A stretch of 64,000 bases of DNA from Neurospora tetrasperma FGSC 2508 (Eukaryota; Ascomycota; Sordariomycetes; Sordariales; Sordariaceae): the NCBI RefSeq assembly GCF_000213175.1, contig NW_009799179.1, forward strand, positions 6,431,519-6,495,518, written 5' to 3'. The translations under genes were made by a program, and so were the position numbers. The notes under the pieces were generated by a model that saw only the letters and a list, made by a program, of their open reading frames with translations, did not search any database and was not told the origin of the DNA. This document shows positions 22,928-33,214 of this stretch, piece by piece; positions within the stretch are counted from its first letter, which is position 1, and each line of letters opens with the position of its first letter.

Positions 22928-25873
22928 ATGTCGGGCACAACGTTTTCCTACGCACAAGCCGCGAAGGGCCAGGCTGCTGCTCAGCCGAGCACCAAGGACG
23001 ATGTGTCATCAGCCACTGCAGTACCGTCAGCAACCCCCAATGAGGCCGAGGTCACCGAGACCTCCGAAGCCGGCAAGACCACCCAATCCCCTGCCGAACA
23101 ATCGAAGCAGAACGCCGAGTCCTTGTCCGTTACCGCGCCAGCAACGGAAGAGAGCAACAAGACAGCTCGTGAGAATGAAGTGGCACCAGCACAACCTCAG
23201 CAGCAGTCAGAGGACAAGATTTCCAGGTCCGTGAGCCGTACTTCCCGGTCGAATGAGAGCACAGACGGCAGGAAAGGCCGGAAGGGCAAGAAGGCTCGGG
23301 GCAGTGAGAAAGAGCCTCAGAATGAACAACAAGCTGAGGAGGAGAAAGAGAAGGTCAAGGAGGCGCCCAAGGTTATTCTCTCTGAAGCCCCACTGCCCAC
23401 AGTCAATATTTGGGCGCAAAGACAGGAAGCACAGGCCGCCAAGTTGAAGACTTCTCCTGCTCCTACCTCCGATGCTGTTTCCGCCGAGGCCAAGAACCAA
23501 GACAGCGAGAGTCAAAGCACATCCGTGAATGGTGCGAATGGAGACAAGCCTCACCGGAAGGCCACCGACCTCTCAAGAGCTGCCGATCAACATCAGCGCA
23601 GGAACGGCCCCCGGGGCGCGCGTGTGGACAAGGAGGAAAAGAATGCGGTGGCTTTGCCTCCAGTGGCCGATGCCGCCTCGTGGCCGGACCCGAAGTCCGC
23701 GGCCAGCGCTAGCACCGAGGCTCCCAAGGAAAAGGTTCAGGAAAAGACTACCGAAAAGGAATCCCAAGAGGATTCTGGATCTTCCAAGAAGAAGACGTGG
23801 GTTGCTGTCGACATTCAGCCTACCGTTGTTTTCAACACGCCGCTGCCACCGCGCGGTTCTAAGACCCGAGGCGGAGCTCGGGGTGGTCGTGAGCAAGGGT
23901 CTACAAGGCCACACAACACCAACGCTGCCAATGCTTCAAATGTCACTTCCCAGAACGAGAGGGCGCCGACAACCGGCGGTCCTAACGGGCATAAGCGTGC
24001 CGGATCTCGCCCCCGTGAGACCAACATGCCTACGCGCGCGAACACCCAAGCTCACATTTCCAAGCGTACCTCTGTCGACGCAGCCTCCTCGAAGGATGCA
24101 CGTAAACTGTCGGTTTCCGCGAACAACGAGCAAGCTCGCGACTCGGGAGCTGAGACATCCATTGTAAGTCGAAGTTGTCCCCATCCTGCTGTTTATCGCA
24201 TATCGCAGTCCCGTTATCATAGTCAGAACCTAATACCCCTTCAGAATGCAACCAAAAAGGGATCGTCCGTCAAGGAAGGACATAATGAGGCTGGAACAAC
24301 CCCCGAGGCAGGACCATCGTTGTCTTCCCGCTCCCATGAGCGTCATCACAAGGGAACTGACTCCACCAAAGACGGAGCACACCACGGTGTGAACGGCCAG
24401 CAGTACTCTGGCCGCGAGGGTCGACCTGAGCGTGGTCGTGGTGGATATCGCGGTCGCGGCGGCCACAATGGCACCTCTGGCTCTCACCAGTCTGGCTATA
24501 CCGGCAACGGTCAGTATGGCCACTCGTCTTACCAATCACGCCAGCACAACTCCCCGCCCCAGCATGCCGGTCAGTTCTCCGGCTCTTACGGCCAGTCAAC
24601 TAGGGGCAGAGGCAAGTGGACTGGCTCGAACCAGAATGCTGGCCGCAACGGATCCGCCCCTGCTTTTGCACCGAGGATGGCTCAACCCCACGAATACTCT
24701 GTGCCCCAGTACCCCGTGCCATATGTGTACTATCCGGCCTACGATCCCATGGTGCCGGTTATCAAGGCCCAGGTCGAGTACTATCTCTCGCTTGAGAACC
24801 TTTGCAAGGATACCTTCCTTCGTAGACACATGGATGGCTCCGGCTGGGTGTTTCTGGACGTGATCGCTAGCTTCAGGCGCATGCGCGAGCTCAGCAAGGA
24901 TCGGGAGACCATTCGCTTCGCTTGCTCCCTTTCCGACAAGATCGAGTTTGTCATTGGCGAAGACGGCCAGGAAAGACTACGCAGCAAGGAATCATGGTCT
25001 AAGTTTGTGCTGCGGGAAGAAGACCGCCTCGAGCACCTCCGCCACAACGGACCGACGAACTATGCTCCTTACCAGACCCCATTTCATCAGATGACCCCTT
25101 ACGGTGCTCCAGTAATTCCCCAGAACTACCCTGTGGCAGCCACGTACGCCGGTTACCCCGAGGACCAGATGTTCCAGGCCGGATACGTGAATCCCGCTCA
25201 CTACGACCCTGCCTCCAATGGCTCTGCCGTTAATGGTTATCAGCAGTTGTCAGCAGGTGTTCCTGACTACGCGCCCCCGGTGGCTGCGCTCACACTCGAG
25301 AGCTTGACAAACCTTTCTGATAACGCCGTTGAACAGATGGTCGTCGTTCTTGCATATGACGACAGGGAAGGCCAGAGCTCTTCCCAAGCCACTGCCGTGG
25401 CCGGTTATGAGTCCAATGATTCAGGTCACGAGCAAACTAACGGTGTCAATGGTGCCGCCGTTGAGAATGGCGCGAAGGTCGTGGTCTGGCTAGATCAATA
25501 CAGCCCCGACTCTGCCAATGTTCGTATGGATCGCCAGCCTTACACCGCCATCCGTCAAGCGGCCCTCAACCAGCGTCAAAAGGCCACCGCTGGCGAGACT
25601 CCCAAAGAGATGCTGACCCTTTACGAGTTCTGGTCGAAGCTGCTACTCAAGAACTTTAACGACAAGGTGTACTCCGAGTTCCGTACTCTGGCGCTGGAGG
25701 ATGCGTCAAAGGAAGCCCCAAACAAGCAGGGTCTTAAGTGTCTCCTCGATTACTACAACGCTCTGCTCAACAACGATATCACAAAGCTGTGGCCCCAAGA
25801 CCGCGCCGCCCCCGAGCTTCTCCAACATCATTTCCAGGACGCACTGAAGGCTGACCGCGCTGGGTCTGCCTAA
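22928..25873 (+). CDS. La-motif RNA-binding protein (LARP1/Slf1/Sro9-like)
   Basis: Exons 22928..24163 and 24245..25873, 954 aa. The start is the first ATG in about 1 kb, in an AAACAAAATG context, and begins MSGTTFSYAQAAKG, a SYAQAAKG motif seen in fungal La-related proteins. Residues 20-410 are charged and disordered (a K/R/E-rich block near 110-150, VNIWAQRQEA near 160). An RGG-rich segment (ERGRGGYRGRGG) lies near 470-485 and a Gly/Gln/Tyr-rich segment follows to about 570. The La motif is at about 582-670: KAQVEYYLSLENLCKDTFLR, then FLDVIASFRRMREL. The C-terminal 250 residues include a conserved-looking block (MLTLYEFWSKLLLKNFND). Relatives bind mRNA, often with poly(A)-binding protein, and affect translation and stability in the cytoplasm. 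The 81-nt intron (donor GTAAGT, acceptor TCAG) is in frame and stop-free. Confidence 0.9.
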   Translation: MSGTTFSYAQAAKGQAAAQPSTKDDVSSATAVPSATPNEAEVTETSEAGKTTQSPAEQSKQNAESLSVTAPATEESNKTARENEVAPAQPQQQSEDKISRSVSRTSRSNESTDGRKGRKGKKARGSEKEPQNEQQAEEEKEKVKEAPKVILSEAPLPTVNIWAQRQEAQAAKLKTSPAPTSDAVSAEAKNQDSESQSTSVNGANGDKPHRKATDLSRAADQHQRRNGPRGARVDKEEKNAVALPPVADAASWPDPKSAASASTEAPKEKVQEKTTEKESQEDSGSSKKKTWVAVDIQPTVVFNTPLPPRGSKTRGGARGGREQGSTRPHNTNAANASNVTSQNERAPTTGGPNGHKRAGSRPRETNMPTRANTQAHISKRTSVDAASSKDARKLSVSANNEQARDSGAETSIVSRSCPHPAVYRISQSRYHSQNLIPLQNATKKGSSVKEGHNEAGTTPEAGPSLSSRSHERHHKGTDSTKDGAHHGVNGQQYSGREGRPERGRGGYRGRGGHNGTSGSHQSGYTGNGQYGHSSYQSRQHNSPPQHAGQFSGSYGQSTRGRGKWTGSNQNAGRNGSAPAFAPRMAQPHEYSVPQYPVPYVYYPAYDPMVPVIKAQVEYYLSLENLCKDTFLRRHMDGSGWVFLDVIASFRRMRELSKDRETIRFACSLSDKIEFVIGEDGQERLRSKESWSKFVLREEDRLEHLRHNGPTNYAPYQTPFHQMTPYGAPVIPQNYPVAATYAGYPEDQMFQAGYVNPAHYDPASNGSAVNGYQQLSAGVPDYAPPVAALTLESLTNLSDNAVEQMVVVLAYDDREGQSSSQATAVAGYESNDSGHEQTNGVNGAAVENGAKVVVWLDQYSPDSANVRMDRQPYTAIRQAALNQRQKATAGETPKEMLTLYEFWSKLLLKNFNDKVYSEFRTLALEDASKEAPNKQGLKCLLDYYNALLNNDITKLWPQDRAAPELLQHHFQDALKADRAGSA

Positions 25874-27078
25874 ATTTGCTCCTGTTTGGAACAAGATCGA
25901 TACATTATGTGATCCCTTGTCGCGTACGGGGCTGAGGGGTATTCTAAATCGTGGCGTCTCCCTGTGCTGAGAGAGCACGGCTCTCTACCAGTCTTCGTCT
26001 ACCTTTGACCGCCGACAGAATCACCCATACATTGCCTACCATCTGCCTCTCACGAAGAAGATACTAGGCCTTTCCCGTTTCGACTATCTTCCAATTGGTT
26101 CATCTTACAATCGAATGATACACTCGTCGCTACATACGTGTTTCGACATTGGGAATTGGCGTTTTGTTAGCTTTTTGTTTTGTTTTAAGTATCAACAGTG
26201 GAAGAGAGAGCTGGAACATTCTATACGGTAGAAGACAAAAGACGAACAACATAAGAAGCGAGTTTCTGTCAACCGTTTTGGGGGTGCATCTTTGGAAGTC
26301 GCCTAATTGGCGATGAAGCGTCGACAAGGGAAAATGCTGCCACTGGTTCTTCCAGTCTCGCTGTCTACGCGATGCCAATATGACCTCTGAAGCAGGTTGG
26401 GTAGTCGGCTGTCTACACCCCTTCTCGGTCACGAAGAACCCTTCACATTTGTTTGACTGGGGTCCAGCTGGTATTTCCTCGGGCGGATTCACTTCATGGG
26501 TCTGCATCACCAGCCTGGGAATATCTTTACTCCGTCCTCGGGTCCTAAAAGACGTTAGCCATACTTGCACGCGGGTACAACGAAAAAAAAGGAGGGGATG
26601 ACGGGTTCTTTATTTTCTGCATTTCTTTTACTTGTTCAAGACGGAAAAAGTTTTGTTTCACACCACATATCCCTGTACTGTGATTGACCGACGTTACTCT
26701 GCTAAATCGTTGTTGACATGCTTGAGCGAAGCAGACAATCATTTTCTTTTCGCTCTAGAACAATGGTGGTGCTGGAGAAGATGGCATGGAATCACAAATG
26801 GTACGACGACAGAGCAAAATAGGGATATTGACATTTTTCATTCTGCATTTGGAGGGAACAAACGGCGATGGGCATCTGCAACTTGGACTCTCTGCTTACA
26901 TTACTTTTTTTTTTTCTGTTAGGGCGGTATGCTGAACATTGTATGATTAGAATTTTAAAGCCTACTTCAGGTATTTCACTGAAGCAATATGAGTATGTAT
27001 TTGTAAAATGTATTGTTTGATCGGTGCGATGTTCATGTTCAACACTATCATAACTACGTACTGTATGAAGCATCGCCA

Positions 27079-27110
<32 letters not shown>

Positions 27111-28209
27111 CTTGCGCTATGTTCATATGTGTGCTATTACAGTAATTACCGAGGCTTTATAATTGCTGTTCGGTCACTAGGGGCGACAATTGCCGGTGCG
27201 AAATTTCAGACTACCTCTACAGTATAAACCCTTGAATCTGCAACTAATCCGGGCGGGCAAAAAGATTTGCACTTTCTGGGTGTTTGCACTTGGGGGATCT
27301 GGTGCACAGACTATGAAGCCCCCTCCGGCCACTTGAAGACGCTCGGCTACAGTAAAAAGTGGGACTTCAGAGCCTCGGTAACCGGGTATAAGTGTTCTCT
27401 CCTACCAAAATTGGACCCCTGTAGGTGCAAATCCGGGCCAGAGTCTTTGCACTTTGCAGTTTGCAGGTTTAATATGGGAAAACAATTCCGGCCACCCAAT
27501 TCTTTTGCACTTTGGGGGGTTTTTGCACTTGGGGGTGGTTGCACTTTCAGGGGACATTACTGTACTTAGTTTTCTAACGTGCAGCGGAAAGTCTGTACTA
27601 AGTACAGTGCCGTAACCCTTGGTCTGAGCAATACGATCACCTGCAGCCGGGGTTAGGATACTGTACAACTGCATGGAAAATGTGGGGGTTGAAGAGCCGT
27701 GGTTCACCTGCAGTGCGCTTCGTGTAAAATCCCACGACGCCCATCTCCCGCTCCTGTCTGTGCTTGTCAACCTTGCTGGCGGATTCCGTACTTTTGGCTG
27801 TTGTTGCTCACTCAGGAATCTCCCACTCCAGCCCACGGGTAATCCACGTCATGGCATGGGACAATGGAAGCATTCCCCTGATTGCCGATTCTCCAGGAGC
27901 TAGGTACCTTGAACGTGATCACATGTCACAAAATCATCTACGCTAGCCATGCATTGGCTCTCCTCGACCGAACAACACTACCACGACTAACCTCTACGTG
28001 CACTACATACCTCCCTCCATGTAGTGTGCGTTCGACCGTCAGCCCGTTCACTGTATTATCGACAGCGCATTCTCAATCAACCGAAACATTCCCGTTGAGG
28101 CGCGGCTAAAAGAGTCTACGGAAAAAAAAATAAAAGAATAAAAATTCGAAGTTTTGCTTGTGGAAGACAGCAACATCGTCGATATCGAAACCACATTCCG
28201 ACAACTATC
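25874..28209. other. Intergenic region containing a MITE-like element
   Basis: The left part should be the 3' UTR of the La-motif gene. A 26-base T tract lies at 27079-27104 and a MITE-like element at 27140-27562. Just beyond the element an 11-bp inverted repeat (ACTGTACTTAG and CTAAGTACAGT) spans about 27559-27608. TAGGTACCTT occurs at 27901. No gene is supported before the small bHLH gene. Confidence 0.6.
27140..27562. mobile_element. MITE-like non-autonomous DNA transposon
   Basis: The ends read CAGTAATTACC on the left and, as reverse complement, CAGTAATGTCC on the right: seven identical terminal bases and most of the next four. The element is flanked on both sides by TA (27138-27139 and 27563-27564), the target duplication made by Tc1/mariner-type transposases. 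It is 423 bp and codes for nothing. Subterminal direct repeats rich in TTTGCACTT and GGGGG lie at about 27264-27301 and 27501-27541, with further TTTGCACTT copies inside. Such repeats are typical of transposase-binding zones. No autonomous partner is in the window. Confidence 0.7.
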
Positions 28210-28961
28210 ATGGTTACAGTGGATGATAGACCCCGATTGACGGAGGAGGAAAAGAAGCAGAATCATATTCAATCTGGTACGTTTGTCATTCGGAAGAAGA
28301 GCGACTTGGAATCCTGAACAAGCCAACACTCCATGCAAACAATCAAACTCCATACCCCCCCCTTACTACCGCATGCCATATCACATCCCATCTCTTCACA
28401 GCATTCTCGGAATATGGCTTGGCTTTCATATCTTCATTGGCAGAAAAGTCTCAACAGTAGACTGACAAGATCAGCAAAACAGAGCACAAGCGACGAACGC
28501 AAATCCGCAATGGCCTTGAAGCCGTCAGCAAGATAGTCCCCGGCTGCGAAAACCTGCAACGGTCCGAGGGCGTTCTGCTCCACAAGTTGGTTGAATTTAT
28601 GGCGGTCCACATGGAGGAGAGACAGAAGATGATTGAGGAGCTGGAGAGCTTGGGGGAGGAAGTTGATCTTCAGATGAAAGTGTGAGTTGCTTGCTTCTCT
28701 TTGTTTCCGCGGGGGGGCAGAGTCCTTTTTCGGTGCCCTGGTATGATGATTTGATTTTTGCCCCGAGAAGAAGAAATCCAAGCTGACTAAAACCTTTTTT
28801 TTGGTGATATAACTAGGTGCCTGAGGAATTTGGATGACTATCATAAGAACAGGAGTAAACCAGAGGAAGGGGCAATGTCTGCTTCGAGGTCGCCAACGAA
28901 GGAACCGGGAGAGCAGCCGGGGGAACAGAGGGAGGGGGATGATTCGCATGCGGGATATTGA
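28210..28961 (+). CDS. Small Ino4-like bHLH transcription factor
   Basis: Three exons, 28210..28276, 28483..28681 and 28817..28961, encode 136 aa. Introns have donors GTACGT and GTGAGT, branch-like CTGAC and AACTA, and acceptors CAG and TAG; joining keeps the frame and the motif. Residues 11-72 form the bHLH: TEEEKKQNHIQSEHKRRTQI, then RNGLEAVSKIVPG, a loop, and EGVLLHKLVEFMAVHMEER. H19, E23 and R27 are the E-box contact positions. An extension of helix 2 (RQKMIEELESLGEEVDLQMK) may act as a dimer zipper. The tail is short, Pro/Glu/Ser-rich and disordered. Yeast Ino4 dimerises with Ino2 to drive phospholipid genes; fungal relatives need a bHLH partner, and none can be inferred with certainty here. 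The gene is easily missed because no single exon exceeds 70 codons. Confidence 0.85.
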
Positions 28962-31153
28962 GTGATAACGGAGAGGGAATCAGAGGTCGGGGGAATGGAT
29001 TCGGATGACCCGATACGTCGATGGTATCAGGAGGAAGTGGTTATGTTGTTGGCGCGATGCTGCCCGTAACCGGGTGGATTTTGGTGATAAAAGCATTCAG
29101 TATATACCCGTTTTGTTTTCGTTTTTTTGGTTACACATAATATGACTTTCAGCGATCGCCCCGGAGAGGATGCTGGTCATAAGACGATGTTTGACTCCTC
29201 GCGCCGGTCTCGGGCTGATGTCGAATCTTGGAGAAATGCGGTGCCATGGGAAGATGACTTTCTTACGAGCCAACTTCCATGCACGGATAGGTCCAGATCA
29301 CACCTCCATACTGTAAGCAACCATCACGAGCTTCGCGCTTTCCTCTGATAAGGGACCTATCAATTCTCATGGAGCAATGAACCTCCAAGACGTTCTTGCC
29401 GCACCTCGAAAACACTTTTCCCTCTTGAAGACGGGAGGCATGACCTCGCGACGGCCAGGACCGTGTGTGGAAGGGCGCTGTTAGCGGGCGGTAACTGCCA
29501 GCCCCACATGCCGTGGAATTCACTAACAATCACTAGCAGATGCAAGTGTCGGTGGGGCATTACATCATCTCATCGGGTTGGCCCTGACGTACAAAGCGAG
29601 GAACCGCAACACCAACAAAACGAACCACAGCTTATTTCGTCCAGAAAGATGACTTGATTGAGCGTGAAGCTTTTCTGAGATGCATTAAGTTCGATCTCTT
29701 CAGTTGCAAACTTTTTGGCACTTCTTAGTGAACAACAATCAATTGCTGCCTAATGATTCCAGCGCGTGCCTTTTCCATACCTTCCTTGGCTTGATCACAG
29801 GGGAGAGAGACTGCGCCACCCCACCAACCACTCGGGCCATCGAGGTACTTGATACTACAATGCCACTACGTAGTAGCGTACTGCGTCATTGCCTTCAAAC
29901 TTGTCCCTCCTCGTTGCCTCGCCCCGCTCATTCAGAGAGGTTGCTAAGTAGCTGCCTTTGCTTGGTCTTGGCAGTTCGAGGCAGGGTCGGGGCGTTTCGA
30001 GGGAAAACATGATCAGTCCAACAATCGTACGGCAGTTAAACTGCAGCTGCTGTCAAGGTCTTCCTCAGATGGCGCGCACGACTATCCCGCCGTCGGTTTT
30101 GAGCGCAACTTGCGACGGCCAGGTCGGGTAGCTTTGGAGTTTGGAATGGCATAGGCCCACCCATAGGAAGATATCGAGCCTCGGCACCATGGGACAAAAA
30201 TCCGAACGCGATCGTCGTCATGTTGGGGATATGAACGAACCGCCCGAGCGAATGCAAGTAAAGATTCTTGTTCGGTCTTCTCATCGGCCCTGAGATGCCT
30301 CATCCAACAAAACGGGCATGTCATGTCGGCCTTGACTGTTCCTCCCCTGGTCATCAGTGGGGCCTGCCATATGCTCAGCCGCCCATCCGCGGTCTTCTCT
30401 CGTGCTCTTCTCGCCAACCACAAGGCGAGGACCGTCCACTCTGGACCCTGATGACGATAGGGCCTGGTCCCGCCGTGCAATTCAACTCGCCCACCTCGGT
30501 GCCCAGTCACACAAGCATGGCGCCCCATACACACAGTCTGTGGATCGCGCCCGAAGAGGGCTCGACTGTCTCGGTTGAGGTGGGGAGGCCGACATGTTCA
30601 TCTCATGTCTCAACGGTTGCCCGAATTGCTTTGATCACCGTGTCTCATCTCAGTTGAAACGAGTATGTTCGGCCTTCTCACTTTTTATACACATCAGTCT
30701 TGTTGTCGTATGTACGTCAACGCCTGAAGTCGTGTGATGCGGCCAAAAGTAACTTGGGTACAGAGCCTCTCGATGGATAAATCCACACCATCAGCAGGTC
30801 ATATTTCCAAGGAAGCTGGAGCGGAGCCAGCCCATCGTTGACTGCTACGTAAAGGTACACTACTCGGTACACCCACTTGTACCATAACACTTTGCCCAGG
30901 GCCCTACCAAGAATCTGACCTGACGAGCTCGGCTTACCTGACGAGTAGGAGGATCTACATCGTTCCCATATATTACTTGGCCCTACTATTCTCGCCCAGC
31001 TCGCAGTATCCCCGCCACCTTTCCCTCTTACTTCCTCTTCCCAACACTATCCCCGCTCTTCATCAATACTAGCAAACACCAACGTATATGTGGATACAGC
31101 TCTGGAACGAGCAAGCGACAATATTTCTGATAACAAACACCGAATATTCCGAC
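28962..31153. other. Intergenic region
   Basis: Overlapping frames on both strands at 30082-30657 were examined; none shows a motif, a good start or splice structure. CT-rich sequence from about 30960 to 31085 is likely the leader of the DUF3824 gene. No RNA gene or repeat is seen. Confidence 0.55.
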
Positions 31154-33214
31154 ATGGCATCTTACGACCGGTATGATCAACCGGCCCGGGAGCGCTCCCG
31201 CTCCACAAGACGCTACTACCGCGAGGAGCGCCGCGATGACAGAGACCCTCGGTACACCAGCGGCGCTGCTGACCAATACCTCAACGCCAACCATGACTTG
31301 ATTCCACGCCCACGTGAGGATAGTGACCTTTCTGTCGAGGAGATCCGTCGTGATTTCCCGCCGCCCGGGTACTCTACTCGCGATATGCGCCGTGCCTACT
31401 ATGACGACCACGATGATCCTCGGGCCCGCTCTGGCCGGGACTATGTCTACGACTACGACCGACGAGAGGAGAAGAAGAAGTCTCGTTTGGGCAACAAGGA
31501 GCAGCTTATCGCTGCGCTGGCCGGCGCCGCCATTGCCATAGGTGGAAAGGAGCTCTACGACCGCAAGGAAGCCAAAGAGCATGGTTCCGATGTCCATCGC
31601 AACGTTCTTGCCTCGGCCGCTATCGGTGCTGCTGGAGCTTTTGCGGGTTACCAAGGCGCAGATTTCTACACCAAGCACAAGGAGAAGAAGGCTCCGCTGG
31701 TCCTCAGAGGACGTGACGGCAGACTTGTGTATCACAACGATGACGAAGTCAGTGCCAAGGACAACAAGGGCCACAAGAACTTCCTCGAGAGTGCCCTTGC
31801 CGCTGCTGGTATTGGCAGCACCTTGAAGGCCTTGGCGGGAGGCAGCAGCAGCAGAGATGACAGATCCGATACTAGAAGTGTCAGGAGTCGCCGCAGCAGC
31901 CGCTCAAGATCCCGTTCTCGCGGAGGCGATCCGGCCAAAAAGATCCAGAAGGCTGCCATGGCTTCCCTCATTGCCGGTGCCACCGAGGCCTTCCGTGTGT
32001 CTAAGGAGCCAGGTGGATGGAAGGGAGAAAAGGCCAAGCGCATCCTTACTGCCGCAGCGGGTGCTGCTACTGTTGATGCTGCCATGAAGGACGATAAGGC
32101 GGGCAGCAAGCTCGGTTTGGCCGAATCTGTCATCGGTGGTCTGCTTGGCAACCGTGTGCTGAACGGCTCCAAGAAGAACATTGAGGAGGATGAGAAGACC
32201 GGTCGCTCTCGGTCGCGGTCTCGTGCCCGCTCTCGGTCCAAGGGGCCCGGTGGCGGACTCGCCGCTATCGCGACTGCTGGTCTCGGGACCTACGCTGCAA
32301 ACAAGCTCAGCAGCCGATCCAGGTCCCGACGCCGGAGCACTGATTCATATGACAGCCGCGACGGCTCGCGCGATAGACGTCATCGCAGCCGTAGCCGCAG
32401 CGTCGTCGACTCGGCGCGCAAGGGCCTTGCCAAGCTAGGCATTGGAAACGGGCCAGACGACTATGAGCGCGACCGTCACGACCGCAGACATTACGACGAC
32501 TATGCCGACTCTTCTCGAAGCGGGCGCCGACACCGAGACTACTCAGACGATGAGCGCTCCAGAAGCGGCCGCAGCCGTAGTCGCTCAAGGGGAGGAGGAA
32601 CTGTGGCAAGGAGACGCGATGCTTCGCGTGGATCAGTCTCCTCATCCGACCTGGGAGATTCGGACGATGACAGGAAGAGAACCAAGAAAATGAGAGGTAA
32701 GCAAATGATTACTACAGGATTGGCAGCTGTGGCGACCATCCACGCTGCCCACAACATCTACCAAAGCGTGGAGAAGCACGGCGTACGTAAGAAGGCAGTG
32801 AGGGAAGGGGAGTTGAGTCCGGAAGAAGCCAAGAAGCTCAGGCAGAGAGCCATGCTGCAAGATGCCGCATCGGTCGGCATCGCGGCCCTGGGCATCAAGG
32901 GCGCCATCTCGGAGATGAAGGAGGCTCGTGAGGTGACGCATGAGACGCATGAGTGGAAGAAGAAGAAAGAGGAAAGGCATCAGAGACGGCTCAAAAGACT
33001 GCGGGCAACGGCAAACCAGGCAAATGACTTTGACGGGGACGGCCGTGGCGACATTGTCGACTTCGGCAGACGCAGGGCTGACAACTGGTCTTCTTCAGCG
33101 CCGCCCAAGGCGACTCGCCTGGAGGATGGTCCCTATTATACTGATGGGAATCCATACGGTGCCATGCCTCGCAATCCCTCTCCTCCATCGGGCAACAGTC
33201 CTGGCAGGAGATGA
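31154..33214 (+). CDS. DUF3824-type protein with RS-rich linkers and Ala/Gly helices
   Basis: A single exon of 686 aa. The start at 31154 (CCGACATGG context) gives MASYDRYDQPARERSRSTRR, a typical N-terminus for these fungal proteins; an in-frame upstream extension to 31088 lacks that character. At least seven Ala/Gly-rich helical segments recur: near 116-136 (LIAALAGAAIAIGGKELYD), 150-175, 210-225, 255-275, 285-300, 360-385 (GGLAAIATAGLGTYAANKL) and 520-585 (TTGLAAVATIHAAHNIYQSV). They alternate with Arg/Ser dipeptide-rich linkers (RSRSRSR) and Asp/Arg blocks. The helices are glycine-zipper-like and may pack on membranes or each other. The family is widespread in Pezizomycotina, and I know of no firmly established function. 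It is not predicted to be an enzyme. Confidence 0.85.
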   Translation: MASYDRYDQPARERSRSTRRYYREERRDDRDPRYTSGAADQYLNANHDLIPRPREDSDLSVEEIRRDFPPPGYSTRDMRRAYYDDHDDPRARSGRDYVYDYDRREEKKKSRLGNKEQLIAALAGAAIAIGGKELYDRKEAKEHGSDVHRNVLASAAIGAAGAFAGYQGADFYTKHKEKKAPLVLRGRDGRLVYHNDDEVSAKDNKGHKNFLESALAAAGIGSTLKALAGGSSSRDDRSDTRSVRSRRSSRSRSRSRGGDPAKKIQKAAMASLIAGATEAFRVSKEPGGWKGEKAKRILTAAAGAATVDAAMKDDKAGSKLGLAESVIGGLLGNRVLNGSKKNIEEDEKTGRSRSRSRARSRSKGPGGGLAAIATAGLGTYAANKLSSRSRSRRRSTDSYDSRDGSRDRRHRSRSRSVVDSARKGLAKLGIGNGPDDYERDRHDRRHYDDYADSSRSGRRHRDYSDDERSRSGRSRSRSRGGGTVARRRDASRGSVSSSDLGDSDDDRKRTKKMRGKQMITTGLAAVATIHAAHNIYQSVEKHGVRKKAVREGELSPEEAKKLRQRAMLQDAASVGIAALGIKGAISEMKEAREVTHETHEWKKKKEERHQRRLKRLRATANQANDFDGDGRGDIVDFGRRRADNWSSSAPPKATRLEDGPYYTDGNPYGAMPRNPSPPSGNSPGRR

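Noticed and set aside
30082-30657. Overlapping 129-150 codon frames on both strands
   Set aside because: No motif, no conserved-looking segments, no flanking gene signals.
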